64,000 nucleotides of DNA, taken from NCBI RefSeq assembly GCF_017163935.1, contig NZ_JABVZR010000002.1, positions 496,001 to 560,000 on the forward strand, given 5' to 3'. The translations under genes and the position numbers were made by a program. Positions within the stretch are counted from its first letter, which is position 1; each line of letters begins with the position of its first letter. This DNA comes from Novosphingobium terrae (GTDB lineage: Bacteria > Pseudomonadota > Alphaproteobacteria > Sphingomonadales > Sphingomonadaceae). The notes below the pieces were generated by a model. That model was not told the DNA's origin, did not search any database, and worked only from the letters and a program-made list of their open reading frames with translations. Shown here one piece after another: positions 52,731 to 62,700 of this stretch.

Positions 52731-53657
52731 ATGCCGATCAGTGACAAGAAATTTGCCAGCCGCGTCGATTGGAATCTGATGCGCACCTTCGTGGACATCG
52801 TGCGCGCGGGCGGCATCGGCGCAGCGGCGCGGCAGCTCAACCGCCAGCAGCCCAGCATCAGCGCGGCGCTGAAACGGCTGGAGGAAAGCGTCGGCGCCAC
52901 GCTGCTTCACCGCACCGCCACAGGCGTGGAGATGACCACGGCAGGCCGTGCGATGATGGCCCTGTGCGAGGATATGCTCGAATCGGCACGCATGATGCCG
53001 CATCAGATCGCGCAGGCCACCAAGCGCGTCGAAGGCATCGTGCGCATCCAGATCATCTCCGGGCTGGTCTCGCCCGAATTCGACGAGGCCATCGCCAGCT
53101 TCCATGTCCGCAATCCCGACATCCATATCGAGATCCGCGTCTCGCCCTGGCGGCAGGTGCTCGACGCCATCGAGCAGGGCGAGGTGGAGATCGGCGTGGG
53201 CTATGACAACAATGTGCGCGGCTCGCTGATCTATGAGCCGCTGTTTACCGAGCGCCAGCAACTCTATTGCGCGCGCAACCACCGCCTGTTCGGCTATCGC
53301 GTCGGCCGCCTCAACGAGTTGAAGGATGAGGGCTTCGTCCTCACCGGCGAGGATGAGATCGAAACCATCACCCAATTGCGCCGCCGCTACCGGCTGGGCA
53401 TGAAGGTCAGCGGCATGGCCGAGGACATCAATGAGGCCCGGCGCCTGATCCTGCAGGGCGTGGGCATCGGCTTTCTGCCGATCATGGCGGTGGAGGATGA
53501 GGTGGCCAAGCGCAAGCTGTGGCCGATGCTCCACACCGAATTCGAGCCTTCCTACGAGCTGTTCCTGCTGGCCCGCGCCGAGCCCGCGCGTGACACGGCC
53601 ACCCAGCTTTTCCTCGATGAAGTGGTGCGGCGCATCCGTGCGCAGCGCCGATCCTAG
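52731..53657 (+). CDS. LysR-family transcriptional regulator between desaturase paralogues
   Basis: A 308-residue regulator with an N-terminal DNA-binding domain (DWNLMRTFVDIVRAGGIGAAARQLNRQQPSISAALKRLEE) and an effector-binding domain (VRIQIISGLVSPEFDEAI to GIGFLPIMAVEDEV). I prefer ATG 52731 (PISDKKFASR) because the helix-turn-helix begins soon after and the dyad at 52659 stays upstream; ATG 52665 is an alternative. It lies between two sterol-desaturase-family genes, divergent from copy 1 and 114 bases before copy 2, so control of both is the simplest idea. The effector is unknown, possibly a lipid or fatty acid. Confidence 0.88.
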   Translation: MPISDKKFASRVDWNLMRTFVDIVRAGGIGAAARQLNRQQPSISAALKRLEESVGATLLHRTATGVEMTTAGRAMMALCEDMLESARMMPHQIAQATKRVEGIVRIQIISGLVSPEFDEAIASFHVRNPDIHIEIRVSPWRQVLDAIEQGEVEIGVGYDNNVRGSLIYEPLFTERQQLYCARNHRLFGYRVGRLNELKDEGFVLTGEDEIETITQLRRRYRLGMKVSGMAEDINEARRLILQGVGIGFLPIMAVEDEVAKRKLWPMLHTEFEPSYELFLLARAEPARDTATQLFLDEVVRRIRAQRRS

Positions 53658-53771
53658 GGAGGGCATAGTGTGGATCTATGGCTTTCATCGCAAATTTGCA
53701 TCTGCCCTGATGACCCACCCTGCATCAGTCTTCCCCCAAGCCGGAAACCGGCGTTCCAGACGGGAATCGAT

Positions 53772-54668
53772 ATGAAGGACAAGCTGTTCAATCTGGTGCC
53801 CCCGGCGATGGTCGCCATGGTGATCCTGTTCTGGTGGATGGGTCCCAAGGTGCTGGTCGACAATTCATGGACCATCATCGTGATCGGCCCGCTGATCACC
53901 GTGATCGTGCTGGGGCTGGAATTCGTGCATGAGCGGCACGCCGGCTGGCGCATGAACTGGCAGGAGTTCTTCACCGACCTGTTCTATGTCGTGCTGGGAT
54001 CGACCGCCATTGAGCGGGCTTCGGATTTCCTGACCAAAACACCGCTGAAAGACCTCAAGCAAGCGCTGGGCATTGCCACACCATGGGCCGAGCATATGCC
54101 CTTTCTTGCGCAGGTGGCGCTGGCGGTCTTTATCGTGGAATTCGGCCAGTACTGGATGCATCGCCTGATGCACAACAAGCTGCCCTTCTGGCTGGTTCAT
54201 GCGCCGCATCACCACATCACCCAGCTCAATGCGGCCAAGGGCGCGGTGGGCAATCCGATCGAACTGTTCCTCATCAGCCTGAGCGTGCTGGCCTTGTTCG
54301 ACCTTCAGGAGAAGGCCCTGTTCTGCGCCTTTGGCGTAATGACGGTGGTCTCCACCTTCGCCCATGCCAATGTGCGCGCCGATCCGCCGTGGTTCTATTC
54401 CTTCTTTTTCACCACCATCCAGCATCACAGCCTGCATCACTCGACCGATTATGAAAGCACCCGCTGCAATTACGGCAATTCGCTGATCCTGATCGACCGC
54501 ATCTTCGGCACCTTCCGCAGCGGTGAGGCCAGCATCGTGGGTCAGGATGACCGCAAGCGGCTGTCCATCCGCGAGCAGATGATCTTCCCCTTCCAGCCCC
54601 TGATCGATGCCTACAAACAGCGCCGTCAGCAGGCCGCGCTGCAACCCAGCGGTGATGCAACGGCATGA
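53772..54668 (+). CDS. sterol desaturase/fatty-acid hydroxylase family protein (copy 2)
   Basis: A membrane di-iron oxygenase of 298 residues. The histidine clusters are HRLMH near residue 133, HAPHHHITQ near 145 and HHSLHHSTDYE near 217, separated by membrane helices. LNAAKGAVGNPIELFLI parallels LNINKGAVGNPVEIFLI in copy 1, showing that the two are paralogues. The ATG at 53772 starts just before the first helix; a longer reading from 53670 lacks family features. Its stop overlaps the ATG of the TPR-sulfotransferase gene (ATGA), so the two products are probably made together, perhaps acting in turn on a lipid (hydroxylation, then sulfation). Confidence 0.86.
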   Translation: MKDKLFNLVPPAMVAMVILFWWMGPKVLVDNSWTIIVIGPLITVIVLGLEFVHERHAGWRMNWQEFFTDLFYVVLGSTAIERASDFLTKTPLKDLKQALGIATPWAEHMPFLAQVALAVFIVEFGQYWMHRLMHNKLPFWLVHAPHHHITQLNAAKGAVGNPIELFLISLSVLALFDLQEKALFCAFGVMTVVSTFAHANVRADPPWFYSFFFTTIQHHSLHHSTDYESTRCNYGNSLILIDRIFGTFRSGEASIVGQDDRKRLSIREQMIFPFQPLIDAYKQRRQQAALQPSGDATA

Positions 54669-56242
54669 CGACATTGCGCGCCAAGCTCACGAGTGCGGCG
54701 CGCGGCGCCCTTGCCCGGGGCGATTTTGCCGGGACGCAGCGCCATGCCGCAGCGCTGGTCGCCAACGATCCCAACGATGCCGAGGGCCATTTCCTGATCG
54801 GGATTGCCGAGGCGGGAGCGGGGCGCATCAGGCTGGCAGTTCCCCATCTCGAACACGCGGTGGCGCTTGATGCTCAAGGGGAATATCGCGCACAACTGGC
54901 CCGGCTGCTGATCATGCTACGGCAAGATGGAGAGGCGGCGGCCATGCTCCGCGCCGCCGAAACAGCGCCCCCCACCGATGCGCTCAGCCGCGACACGATG
55001 GGCTGTGTCTATGCCCGTCTGGGCGATCACACCGCCGCCCTGCCCCATTTCGCCGAAGCCGTCCGGCTTGAGCCGCGCAACAGCGAGTATCTCTACAATC
55101 AGGCGGTGACGCTCAATTTCCTTGGCTGGGTGGATGAGGCCGATGCCGCGCTCGAAGCGCTGATCGCGTTGGAGCCGGGCCATGCCCGCGCCCATCACCT
55201 GCTGGCCAGCCTGCGCAAGCAAACCCCCGAAACCCAACATATCGAGCGCCTGACCCGCACCCATGCGCAGGCACGCGATGACCGCAGCAAATTGCTGCTG
55301 GGCTATGCACTCTCCAAGGAACTGGAGGATGTGGGCAGGCCCAGGGAAGCGCTGACCCAGCTTTGCGCGGTCAATGCCGCCTATCGCCAAACCTTGCCCT
55401 ACAGCTTCGCGCAGGACGCCGCCGCTTTCGACGCCATGGAAGCCCATTGGCCGCAACTGGCCCAAGCCCCCAACAGCGGTGCGCCGCAAGACTCGCCGAT
55501 CTTCATCATTGGCATGCCCCGCACCGGCACCACGCTGATCGACCGCATCCTCTCCTCCCATCCCGAGGTGGAAAGCGCCGGAGAGCTGCAGGCCATGCCG
55601 CTGGCGGTCAAAAAAGCCTCAGCCACGCGCAGCCCGGTCATTCTGGACCCCGAAACCGTCGCGGCGGCAGCGCTGAAAGATATGGGCGAGATCGGGCGCG
55701 ACTATCTGCGCAGCGCCAGCCATCACCGCCGCGACACCACCCGCCGCTTTACCGACAAATTCCCCGGCAACTTCCACTATGTCGGCTTTATCGCCAAGGC
55801 GCTGCCTCAAGCACGGATCGTCTGCCTGCGCCGGCATCCGATGGACACGGTGCTCAGCAATTTCCGCAATCTCTTCGCGATCAGCTCGCGCTACTATGAT
55901 TACAGCTACGATCTGCTGGATATCGCGGCCTATTACGCCCGTTTCGACCGGCTGATGGCCTTCTGGCATCAGGCCTTGCCGGGCCGCGTGCTGGAACTGC
56001 GCTATGAGGATGTGATCGAAGATCAGGAGGGCCAGACCCGCCGCCTGCTGGATCATTGCGGGCTGGACTGGTCGGAGGCCTGCCTGAATTTCCACACCAA
56101 CAGCGCCCCGGTTTCCACCCCCAGCGCCGCGCAGGTGCGTCGCCCGCTCTACAAGGATGCGGTGGCGCGCTGGAAGCAGCATGCCGAGGTTCTGGCCCCG
56201 GTGGCGCGCTTTTTCGAAAGGTCAGGCATTGCATTGGACTAG
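54665..56242 (+). CDS. TPR-repeat sulfotransferase
   Basis: A 525-residue protein with two parts. Residues 1-230 are helical tetratricopeptide repeats (for example ALSRDTMGCVYARLGDHTAALPHFAEAVRLEP as a repeat unit). Residues 260-510 form a sulfotransferase domain that starts with IFIIGMPRTGTTLIDRIL, the PAPS-binding loop, and contains RIVCLRRHPMDTVLSNFRNLF, the 3'-phosphate-binding segment. The C-terminus has STPSAAQVRRPLY, typical of the bacterial branch. Substrates of this group are mostly untested. The ATG overlaps the stop of the desaturase-like gene. Its end overlaps the proposed TTG start of a small secreted protein. Confidence 0.87.
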   Translation: MTTLRAKLTSAARGALARGDFAGTQRHAAALVANDPNDAEGHFLIGIAEAGAGRIRLAVPHLEHAVALDAQGEYRAQLARLLIMLRQDGEAAAMLRAAETAPPTDALSRDTMGCVYARLGDHTAALPHFAEAVRLEPRNSEYLYNQAVTLNFLGWVDEADAALEALIALEPGHARAHHLLASLRKQTPETQHIERLTRTHAQARDDRSKLLLGYALSKELEDVGRPREALTQLCAVNAAYRQTLPYSFAQDAAAFDAMEAHWPQLAQAPNSGAPQDSPIFIIGMPRTGTTLIDRILSSHPEVESAGELQAMPLAVKKASATRSPVILDPETVAAAALKDMGEIGRDYLRSASHHRRDTTRRFTDKFPGNFHYVGFIAKALPQARIVCLRRHPMDTVLSNFRNLFAISSRYYDYSYDLLDIAAYYARFDRLMAFWHQALPGRVLELRYEDVIEDQEGQTRRLLDHCGLDWSEACLNFHTNSAPVSTPSAAQVRRPLYKDAVARWKQHAEVLAPVARFFERSGIALD

Positions 56243-56594
56243 CCCCCTACTGGCCTCAGGCCTGATCGCCTCCCTTGCCGCTCCCGCGATGGCGGCCTCA
56301 CAGCCCGACACAAGGCTGGTCACCTACCATGGCGAGATCTGCCTTATGATCTCCGGCCACCGTGACAATCCGGCCTCCGCCGTGCTGATCGAGGATCATG
56401 CAGTGTCCGTCGAAGGCAGCCGCAACTGGCGCGTGCGCGTGCCGGTCACCACTCTGCGCCAATGGGCAACGCCCTTTGCGCGAAGGATTGCGATCACAAC
56501 CACAGGGCAGACCGAGCCCGCCATGGCGGATCTGCCCATCGGCCTGCTGGGCCACACCACCGATCTTGCCGCCCTGACCATCGGGCAACGCTAG
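56229..56594 (+). CDS. small secreted protein of unknown function
   Basis: A 121-residue exported protein I do not recognise. With a TTG start at 56229, preceded by GAAAGG, it has a good signal peptide (HWTSPLLASGLIASLAAPAMA) and a mature part of about 98 residues with alternating polar and hydrophobic stretches (RLVTYHGEICLMISGH, NWRVRVPVTTLRQW), probably beta-rich. Longer readings begin inside the sulfotransferase domain without a ribosome site. It overlaps the upstream gene by 14 bases. The TTG start is inferred. Confidence 0.5.
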   Translation: MHWTSPLLASGLIASLAAPAMAASQPDTRLVTYHGEICLMISGHRDNPASAVLIEDHAVSVEGSRNWRVRVPVTTLRQWATPFARRIAITTTGQTEPAMADLPIGLLGHTTDLAALTIGQR

Positions 56595-56683
56595 CCCCCA
56601 GCGCTTCTGCTGGCCATCCCCTGCCCCGTGAGGTATGGTCCGCAAGCAGTCGCCACAAGGCGACGCTTCGCAGGAGATGATGC

Positions 56684-57031
56684 ATGACCACCCGCCTGAT
56701 GGGCCTCGCCGCCCTGCTGGCCGCCGCGACGATGGCGACCGCGGCCTCTGCGGCCACCACCACAAGCAACCCCTTCGCTCAGGACAAGGCCGTGCTGCAG
56801 CTGAGCGACCTTGATCTTGCCACGCCTCAGGGCCAGCACCGCCTTGCCATCCGCATGGATCAGGCCGCCCGCGCCGTCTGTGGTGAGAAGATGGCCAGCG
56901 TGCATCTCGCACTTGAGGATCAGGCCCGCGCCTGCCGCGCCGAAGTGCTGGCCGATATCCGCAGCAAGATCGAGGCCCGCAGCGCTCTGGCTGACAAGCC
57001 TTCGGCAGTCCGCCTCGCCTCCAATCGCTGA
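56684..57031 (+). CDS. UrcA family protein
   Basis: A 115-residue exported protein typical of sphingomonads and Caulobacter. The signal peptide (LMGLAALLAAATMATAASAA) is followed by LQLSDLDLATPQGQHRLAIRMDQAARAVCG, the UrcA signature, and a second Cys in ARACRAEVL. The two cysteines probably form a disulfide. The function of the family is not established. The ATG at 56684 follows CAGGAG. It lies 89 bases after the small secreted protein and before a bidirectional terminator-like hairpin. Confidence 0.82.
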   Translation: MTTRLMGLAALLAAATMATAASAATTTSNPFAQDKAVLQLSDLDLATPQGQHRLAIRMDQAARAVCGEKMASVHLALEDQARACRAEVLADIRSKIEARSALADKPSAVRLASNR

Positions 57032-57040
57032 CACAGCATC

Positions 57041-57068
57041 GCCTGCCGGTGGTCCACCCCCGGCAGGC
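57041..57068. terminator. bidirectional hairpin between urcA-like and beta-propeller genes
   Basis: A perfect 9-bp stem GCCTGCCGG (57041-57049) with CCGGCAGGC (57060-57068) and a 10-base loop. It fills the 44-base gap between two convergent genes. No T-run is present. Confidence 0.6.
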
Positions 57069-57075
57069 TGACGCT

Positions 57076-57999
57076 TCACTTCCCGATCTTCCTCGGCTTC
57101 TTCCACCATGACAGCGTGTGCTGGTCATGCGCGGAACTCCACACACCTGCCTTGGTGTAACGCAAGGCCCCACTGCCTGCCGCCGCACCAACCCGCGCGC
57201 GGATCGCCAGCGTCACGGGATCGATCACCGCAAATTGCTGATCGTCGGTGGTGCGCAGCCAAACCTTGCCGCCGCCAGTGTCGATATCGCCCCATTTGAG
57301 GTTATCACCCACCTTCACCCGGCCTGATACCGCACCGCTGTCCTTGTCGACGCGTGCCAAAGTGCCGTCACCCTGCTCCTGCACCCAGACGGCGCCCTCA
57401 CCCACGGCGAGAAAGCCGGGGGTCTTCCCCAGAGCCGTCCGGGCGGTGACCCTGCTGGTCAACGGATCAATGCGCTGCACCGATTGCTGATCGCTGCTCA
57501 CGGCCCAGAGCGCGCCATAGCCGAAGGCCAGATAGAAGGTGCCCGGATCCACGGTGATGCTGCTCACCACCCGGTTGCTGCCCGGATCGACGCGGGCAAT
57601 CACGCCTTTCTCATCGCTGGCCACCCAGATCGAACCGGCGCCTTCCACCACATTCAACTCACCCTTGGGGTTGGCGATGCCGGTGGGAATGGTGGCGGTG
57701 ATGGTCCCCGTCCGCGTATCGATCCGCTTGAGCGCGCCCTCCTTGCAATCGGCCACCCACAGCGTGTGGTGAGACAGCGCCATGGCCCCGCAAGGATGCG
57801 CCATGGCCACCTCGGCCAGCTTGCCCTTGCGTGACCAATGCTCCACCCGGCCCCGGTTGGTGGCCCAGACGGTCTTGCCCTCAACGGCAAGAAAATCGGC
57901 GAAACCGGGCACCTCGATCACCTGCGCAGTCTGGGCTTGCGCCATCACTGGCAACACGCAGCCCGCCGCCGCCATCCATAAAGCCCAGAGCCTGCGCAT
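57076..57999 (-). CDS. secreted beta-propeller (YncE/virginiamycin-B-lyase-like) protein
   Basis: A 307-residue exported protein. The signal peptide (LWALWMAAAGCVLPVMAQAQ) is followed by about six or seven blade repeats of the kind GAGSIWVASDEKGVIARVDPGSNRVVSSI and GEGAVWVQEQGDGTLARVDKDSG. Such propellers bind or process small molecules or act as scaffolds; there is no basis to choose. The start at 57999 follows GGGGGAGG; the frame opens slightly further upstream. It lies 18 bases after the allophanate hydrolase stop on the same strand, so it could be the last gene of the guanidine-type operon, though its function looks unrelated. Confidence 0.8.
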   Translation of the reverse strand: MRRLWALWMAAAGCVLPVMAQAQTAQVIEVPGFADFLAVEGKTVWATNRGRVEHWSRKGKLAEVAMAHPCGAMALSHHTLWVADCKEGALKRIDTRTGTITATIPTGIANPKGELNVVEGAGSIWVASDEKGVIARVDPGSNRVVSSITVDPGTFYLAFGYGALWAVSSDQQSVQRIDPLTSRVTARTALGKTPGFLAVGEGAVWVQEQGDGTLARVDKDSGAVSGRVKVGDNLKWGDIDTGGGKVWLRTTDDQQFAVIDPVTLAIRARVGAAAGSGALRYTKAGVWSSAHDQHTLSWWKKPRKIGK

Positions 58000-58017
58000 A
58001 AAAGCCTCCCCCAAAGA

Positions 58018-59787
58018 TCAGGCCAGCTGTGCGATATAGGCGCGCCAACCGCCCAGTTCGGTAATGTCCCTCGCGCCGGTCATCGCGCGGGGCTCGGCGA
58101 CAAAGCCCTTCACGCTGGTGCCATCCTCCAGCGTCACCGTGCCGATGGCCAGCGGCGCGGGTACTTCCACCACAAAGCTGCCGAATTCGGCCACGCCCAG
58201 CTCATAAACCTCCACCGCGATGGCCGCCCCGCTCTCATCATAGACCAGCGCGGGCTTGGGCGGCACGCTGTAGGCCATGGCATAGAGGCGATAGGTCGGC
58301 GCCGTCTGGAACGCGCCCACAAACGTCGCCTCACGCGAAGTCAGCTGCCAATGCAGCGGCATATCCTTGAGGTGAGCACCCACAACCGCCAGTTTCACAG
58401 TCTGCATTTTACCCTCCAGATCCAAAGGTGGCAGCATCGGCAAATCCGACGCCGAGAAATAGGAATCCGCCTCGGCCAGCAACGCCATATCGCTGTCAGC
58501 CGGGCCGATCAGCGTGATGCCAAAGCCGGTACCATTGGCGCGCGCGCCCGCCGGAACCGCCACGGCGGCCATATCCAGCAGATTGACGAAATTGGTGTAG
58601 GCCCCAAGATTGCTGTTGAGCGCAATCGGCGCAGCCTCCAGCTCCCGCACCCGGAAGGTGGTGCCGGTGGTGGGGAAGGCCAGCATGCCGACCTGCGTCC
58701 ACATCTCATCGGCCTGACGCTTCAGATCGGCCAGACGATAGATGCCGTTGAAGACCTCCACAGCGCTGATCCCGGTGCCGGGTTCGACCACCTCGCGCAC
58801 GGTGTCATCGATGGCTTGCGGGTTATCGGCCAGCAAAGCGGCAATGGCAGCGGTCCGCTCGGCGACCCAAGGCCCCTCATAAAGCAGCCGTGCCGCTTCC
58901 CTCAGCGGTTCGAGATCGATTTCGACAATCGGCGCCAGACTGGCCAGCCGCTCAATGGCGCGGTCGTAGAGATATTCGGACTCCGCGTCCCCAAACCACA
59001 CACGCTGATCGCGGCGCGGCACGCCGATGGCAGGCAGGCGGATCGGCTGATCGGTCGAGACTTTGGAATAGGGGTCACCGGCGTCATACTCCGCCAGCAC
59101 CAGATCGACCAGCCGCGCATCCGCCGTATCGTCGGTAAAGACGGTGATGCAATCCAGAGTACGGCAAGCCGGAACCAGCCCCCTGGTGCTCCAGCGCCCC
59201 TTGCTGGGCTTGAAGCCGATCAGATGGTTGAAAGCGGCGGGCACACGCCCGGAGCCAGCCGTATCCGTTCCCAAAGCAAAGGAGACGAGGCCCGCCGCCA
59301 CTGCCACCGACGAGCCAGAGCTGGAGCCGCCGCTGACATAATCCAGATTGTAAGCGTTGCGCGGAATACCATAGGGGCTGCGCGTGCCGACCAGCCCGGT
59401 GGCGAACTGATCGAGATTGGTCTTGCCGATGCACAGCGCGCCTGCCGCCAGCAGCCGCTCGACCACGCTGGCCGAAGCCTCCGGGCGATAGGCAAAGGCC
59501 GGGCAGGCCGCCGTGGTCTCGAAACCGACGACATCGATGTTGTCCTTCACCGCGAAGGGCACGCCCGCCAGCGGCAGCACCTCGCCCGCTGCCACGCGGG
59601 CGTCGATGGCTTCGGCCTGCGCCAGCAGCGCTTCGGGCGAGGCGCGGCTGATCCAGATCTGCGGCTGGACCTTGTCATAGGCCTCCAGCCGCTCCTGCGT
59701 TTCGCGCGCCACAGCAACGGCGCTGGTCCAGCCTGCCTTGACGGCGGCGGCGATGGTGGCGGCGTTGCGCCGGTTCATCGCGCTCAT
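58018..59787 (-). CDS. atzF: allophanate hydrolase
   Basis: Amidase-signature enzyme of 589 residues that splits allophanate into ammonia and carbon dioxide. The Ser-Ser-Lys triad is visible: Lys81 in AVKDNIDV, cis-Ser near 156 in GGSSSGSS and nucleophile Ser179 in DTAGSGRVP. After the amidase domain (to about 455) comes a C-terminal domain (VGAHLKDMPLHWQL to GGWRAYIAQ) typical of AtzF and of urea amidolyase. Its start overlaps the stop of the carboxylase gene by 4 bases, so the pair works as urea amidolyase-type partners on separate chains. The carboxylase product would be hydrolysed here. Confidence 0.93.
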   Translation of the reverse strand: MSAMNRRNAATIAAAVKAGWTSAVAVARETQERLEAYDKVQPQIWISRASPEALLAQAEAIDARVAAGEVLPLAGVPFAVKDNIDVVGFETTAACPAFAYRPEASASVVERLLAAGALCIGKTNLDQFATGLVGTRSPYGIPRNAYNLDYVSGGSSSGSSVAVAAGLVSFALGTDTAGSGRVPAAFNHLIGFKPSKGRWSTRGLVPACRTLDCITVFTDDTADARLVDLVLAEYDAGDPYSKVSTDQPIRLPAIGVPRRDQRVWFGDAESEYLYDRAIERLASLAPIVEIDLEPLREAARLLYEGPWVAERTAAIAALLADNPQAIDDTVREVVEPGTGISAVEVFNGIYRLADLKRQADEMWTQVGMLAFPTTGTTFRVRELEAAPIALNSNLGAYTNFVNLLDMAAVAVPAGARANGTGFGITLIGPADSDMALLAEADSYFSASDLPMLPPLDLEGKMQTVKLAVVGAHLKDMPLHWQLTSREATFVGAFQTAPTYRLYAMAYSVPPKPALVYDESGAAIAVEVYELGVAEFGSFVVEVPAPLAIGTVTLEDGTSVKGFVAEPRAMTGARDITELGGWRAYIAQLA

Positions 59788-62700
59788 GACTGGCGCCTGA
59801 TCGCAAACATGGCGGCGCCGGGCTGGAAGCTTTGCCGTTCCTGAAGGTAGACCGCCTCGATCGTGCCCGCACCGGGGCTTTCCACCGGATATTCCATCTT
59901 CATGGTCTCCATCACCGCGAGCGTGTCGCCTGCCTTGACCTCATCGCCGGGCGCCGCCAGCATCTTCCAGACACTGCCGCCGAAAGAGGCTTCGAGCAGT
60001 TCAGCCCCTTCCGGCACCTCGATGGTGACAGGGGCGCTATCGGTGTCTTCGGCTTCCGGTGCGCGGTCAAATTCGCCCTTGCGCTGCCAATCATCGCGCT
60101 CGGCATCGAAAGCGGCCTGACGGCTGGTTTCGAATTGCGCGATATCCTGCGCATTCTCGACCAGAAAGGCGCGATAATCGGCGAGGCGGAATTCGGACTC
60201 CTCGACCTTGATCGGGCGGCGACCGCTGGGGAAATCGCGGCGCCATTCGGTCAGTTCATCCGCGCTGACGGGGAAGAAGCGGATCTGGTCGAAGAAGCGC
60301 AGCAGCCATGGCTTGCCGTCGATAAAGCTGTCGGTCTGGCGATGGGTGTTCCACACCTGGATCGTGCGACCGAAGAGCTGATAGCCGCCCGGCCCCTCCA
60401 TGCCATAGATGCACATATAGGCCCCGCCGATGCCCACCACATTGGGCGGGGTCCAGGTGCGCGCGGGGTTGTATTTGGTGGTGACCAGCCGGTGCCTTGG
60501 ATCCACAGGCGTTGCCACCGGCGCGCCCAGATAGACATCGCCCAGACCCAGCACCAGATAGCTGGCATTGAAGATCAGATTCTCCACCGCATCGGCATCG
60601 GGCAGGCCATTGATGCGGCGGATAAATTCTATGTTGTCCGGGCACCAGGGCGCGTCAGCGCGCACGGCGCTCATGTATTTTTCGATGGTCTCGATGGTGG
60701 CCGGATCGCGCCAGCTGAGCGGCAGATGCACGACGCGCGAGGGGATCGAGAAATCCGCCAGATCGCCCAGACGCTCTTCGGCCGCCACCAGCGCGGCCAG
60801 AGCGGTCTGCTGGGTCAGCGCCTTGCCGTCGAAGTGCAGTTGCAGCGAGCGGATGCCGGGCACGATATCGATCACGCCGGGCAGCGCCTGCTGCTCCAGC
60901 TCGCGCATCAGGGCATGGACACGGATGCGCAGCTCGATATCCAGCACGATATCGCCATATTCGACCAGAATGTTGCGGTCGCCCTGCTGGCGATAGACCA
61001 CGCGCGGGCGGCCCGGTGCCTCTGCGATCTGCGTGAGGATCGGCGAAAGATCAGAAATGGCGCGCGCGGGGGTAGAGCAGGGTTCCGCACCGGTGGCGAT
61101 CAGCGCCTTTTGCGCGGCATCGGCTTGCTGCGCATCCGCGATGGTGACCGGCACGAAGGTCAGCCGATCTCCCGGCTTGAGCTGGCCGATTTTCCAGCGA
61201 TCCGCCGCGATCACCACGAAGGGGCAGACGAAACCGCCCAGCGAGGGTCCATCCGGGCCCAAGATGATCGGCATATCGCCGGTGAAATCCACCGCGCCGA
61301 TGGCATAGGGGTTGTCGTGGATGTTGGAGGGGTGCAAGCCCGCCTCGCCGCCATCCGAGCGCGCCCATTCCGGCTTGGGGCCGACAAGGCGCACGCCGGT
61401 GCGGTTGCTGTTGTAATGCACCTGCCATTCGGCGGCGGTGATGGTGTCGATGTCCTTCGGCGTGAAGAAATCGGGCGCACCGTGCGGGCCATAGAGCACG
61501 CGCAAGGCCCAATCCGTGGGCAGTTCAGGCAGGCTGACGTCTGACAGTGCCTGCTGTGCCGGGGCATCGCCCAGATGTAGCGTATCGCCCGCCAGTAGGC
61601 GGCGCGCGGCATGGCCGCCGAACTGGCCCAGTTCAAAGGTGCTGCGGCTGCCCAGATAGGCCGCCACATCCAGCCCTCCGGCAAACAGCACATAGCCGCG
61701 CATGCCGCCGCCCGCCATGCGGCTCAGCGCCAGAGTCTGCCCTGCGACGATCTCCACCGGAATGCCGCGCGCTACGGCAGCGCCATCGAGCGTCGCGCCG
61801 AAATCAGCGCCCATCAGGCAGACGCGCGCGGGCGTATTGAACAGCAGGCTGGGGCCGGCAACGGCCACTTCCAGCCCCGCCGTGCCCTCCGGATTGCCCA
61901 GCAGGCGGTTGCCCAGACGGAAGGATTGATCGTCCATCGGCCCCGAAGGGGGCACGCCAATGGCCCACAGGCCCTCACGCCCCGGCCAGTCCTGCACGGT
62001 GGTGGCCGTGCCGCCGCTGATCACGCGGATGCTGCGCGGGTGGTAGGTCACACTATCGAGCGCCTTGGTCGACACCTCACCGCTGGTGAAGGCGGGGGAG
62101 CGCACCACATCGCGCAGCCAGCGCAGATTGGTCTCGATGCCATCGACGCGGCTGTGGTCCAGCGCGCTCTGCATTGCGGCCACAGCTTCCTCGCGCGTGG
62201 GGGCGTGAACGATCAGCTTGGCCAACATCGGATCGTACCAGGCGCTGATCGTGGTGCCCGCCATGCACCATGTTTCGGCGCGGATGTCTGCGGGAAATTC
62301 CAGCGCGGTGAGCATGCCCGAGGTGGGGCGATAATCGACCGCAGGGTCCTCGGCATAGAGGCGCACCTGCACCGCATGGCCCTTTGGCCGTGGCGCTTCG
62401 GCATCGAGGAAGGTGAAATCCCCGGCCCCACCGCGCACCATCCATTCGACCAGATCGACGCCCATCACCTCTTCGGTGACGCCATGTTCGACCTGCAGGC
62501 GGGTGTTCATCTCAAGGAAGAAGAACTGCTGCTGATCGGCATCGTAAAGGAATTCGACCGTACCTGCCGAGCGATAGCTGGCCGCCTGCCCCAGCCGCAC
62601 TGCCGAGGCGATCAGATCCTTGCGGACATGATCGGGCAGCAGGGGCGCAGGGGCTTCCTCCACCACCTTCTGGTTGCGGCGCTGAAGGGAACAGTCGCGC

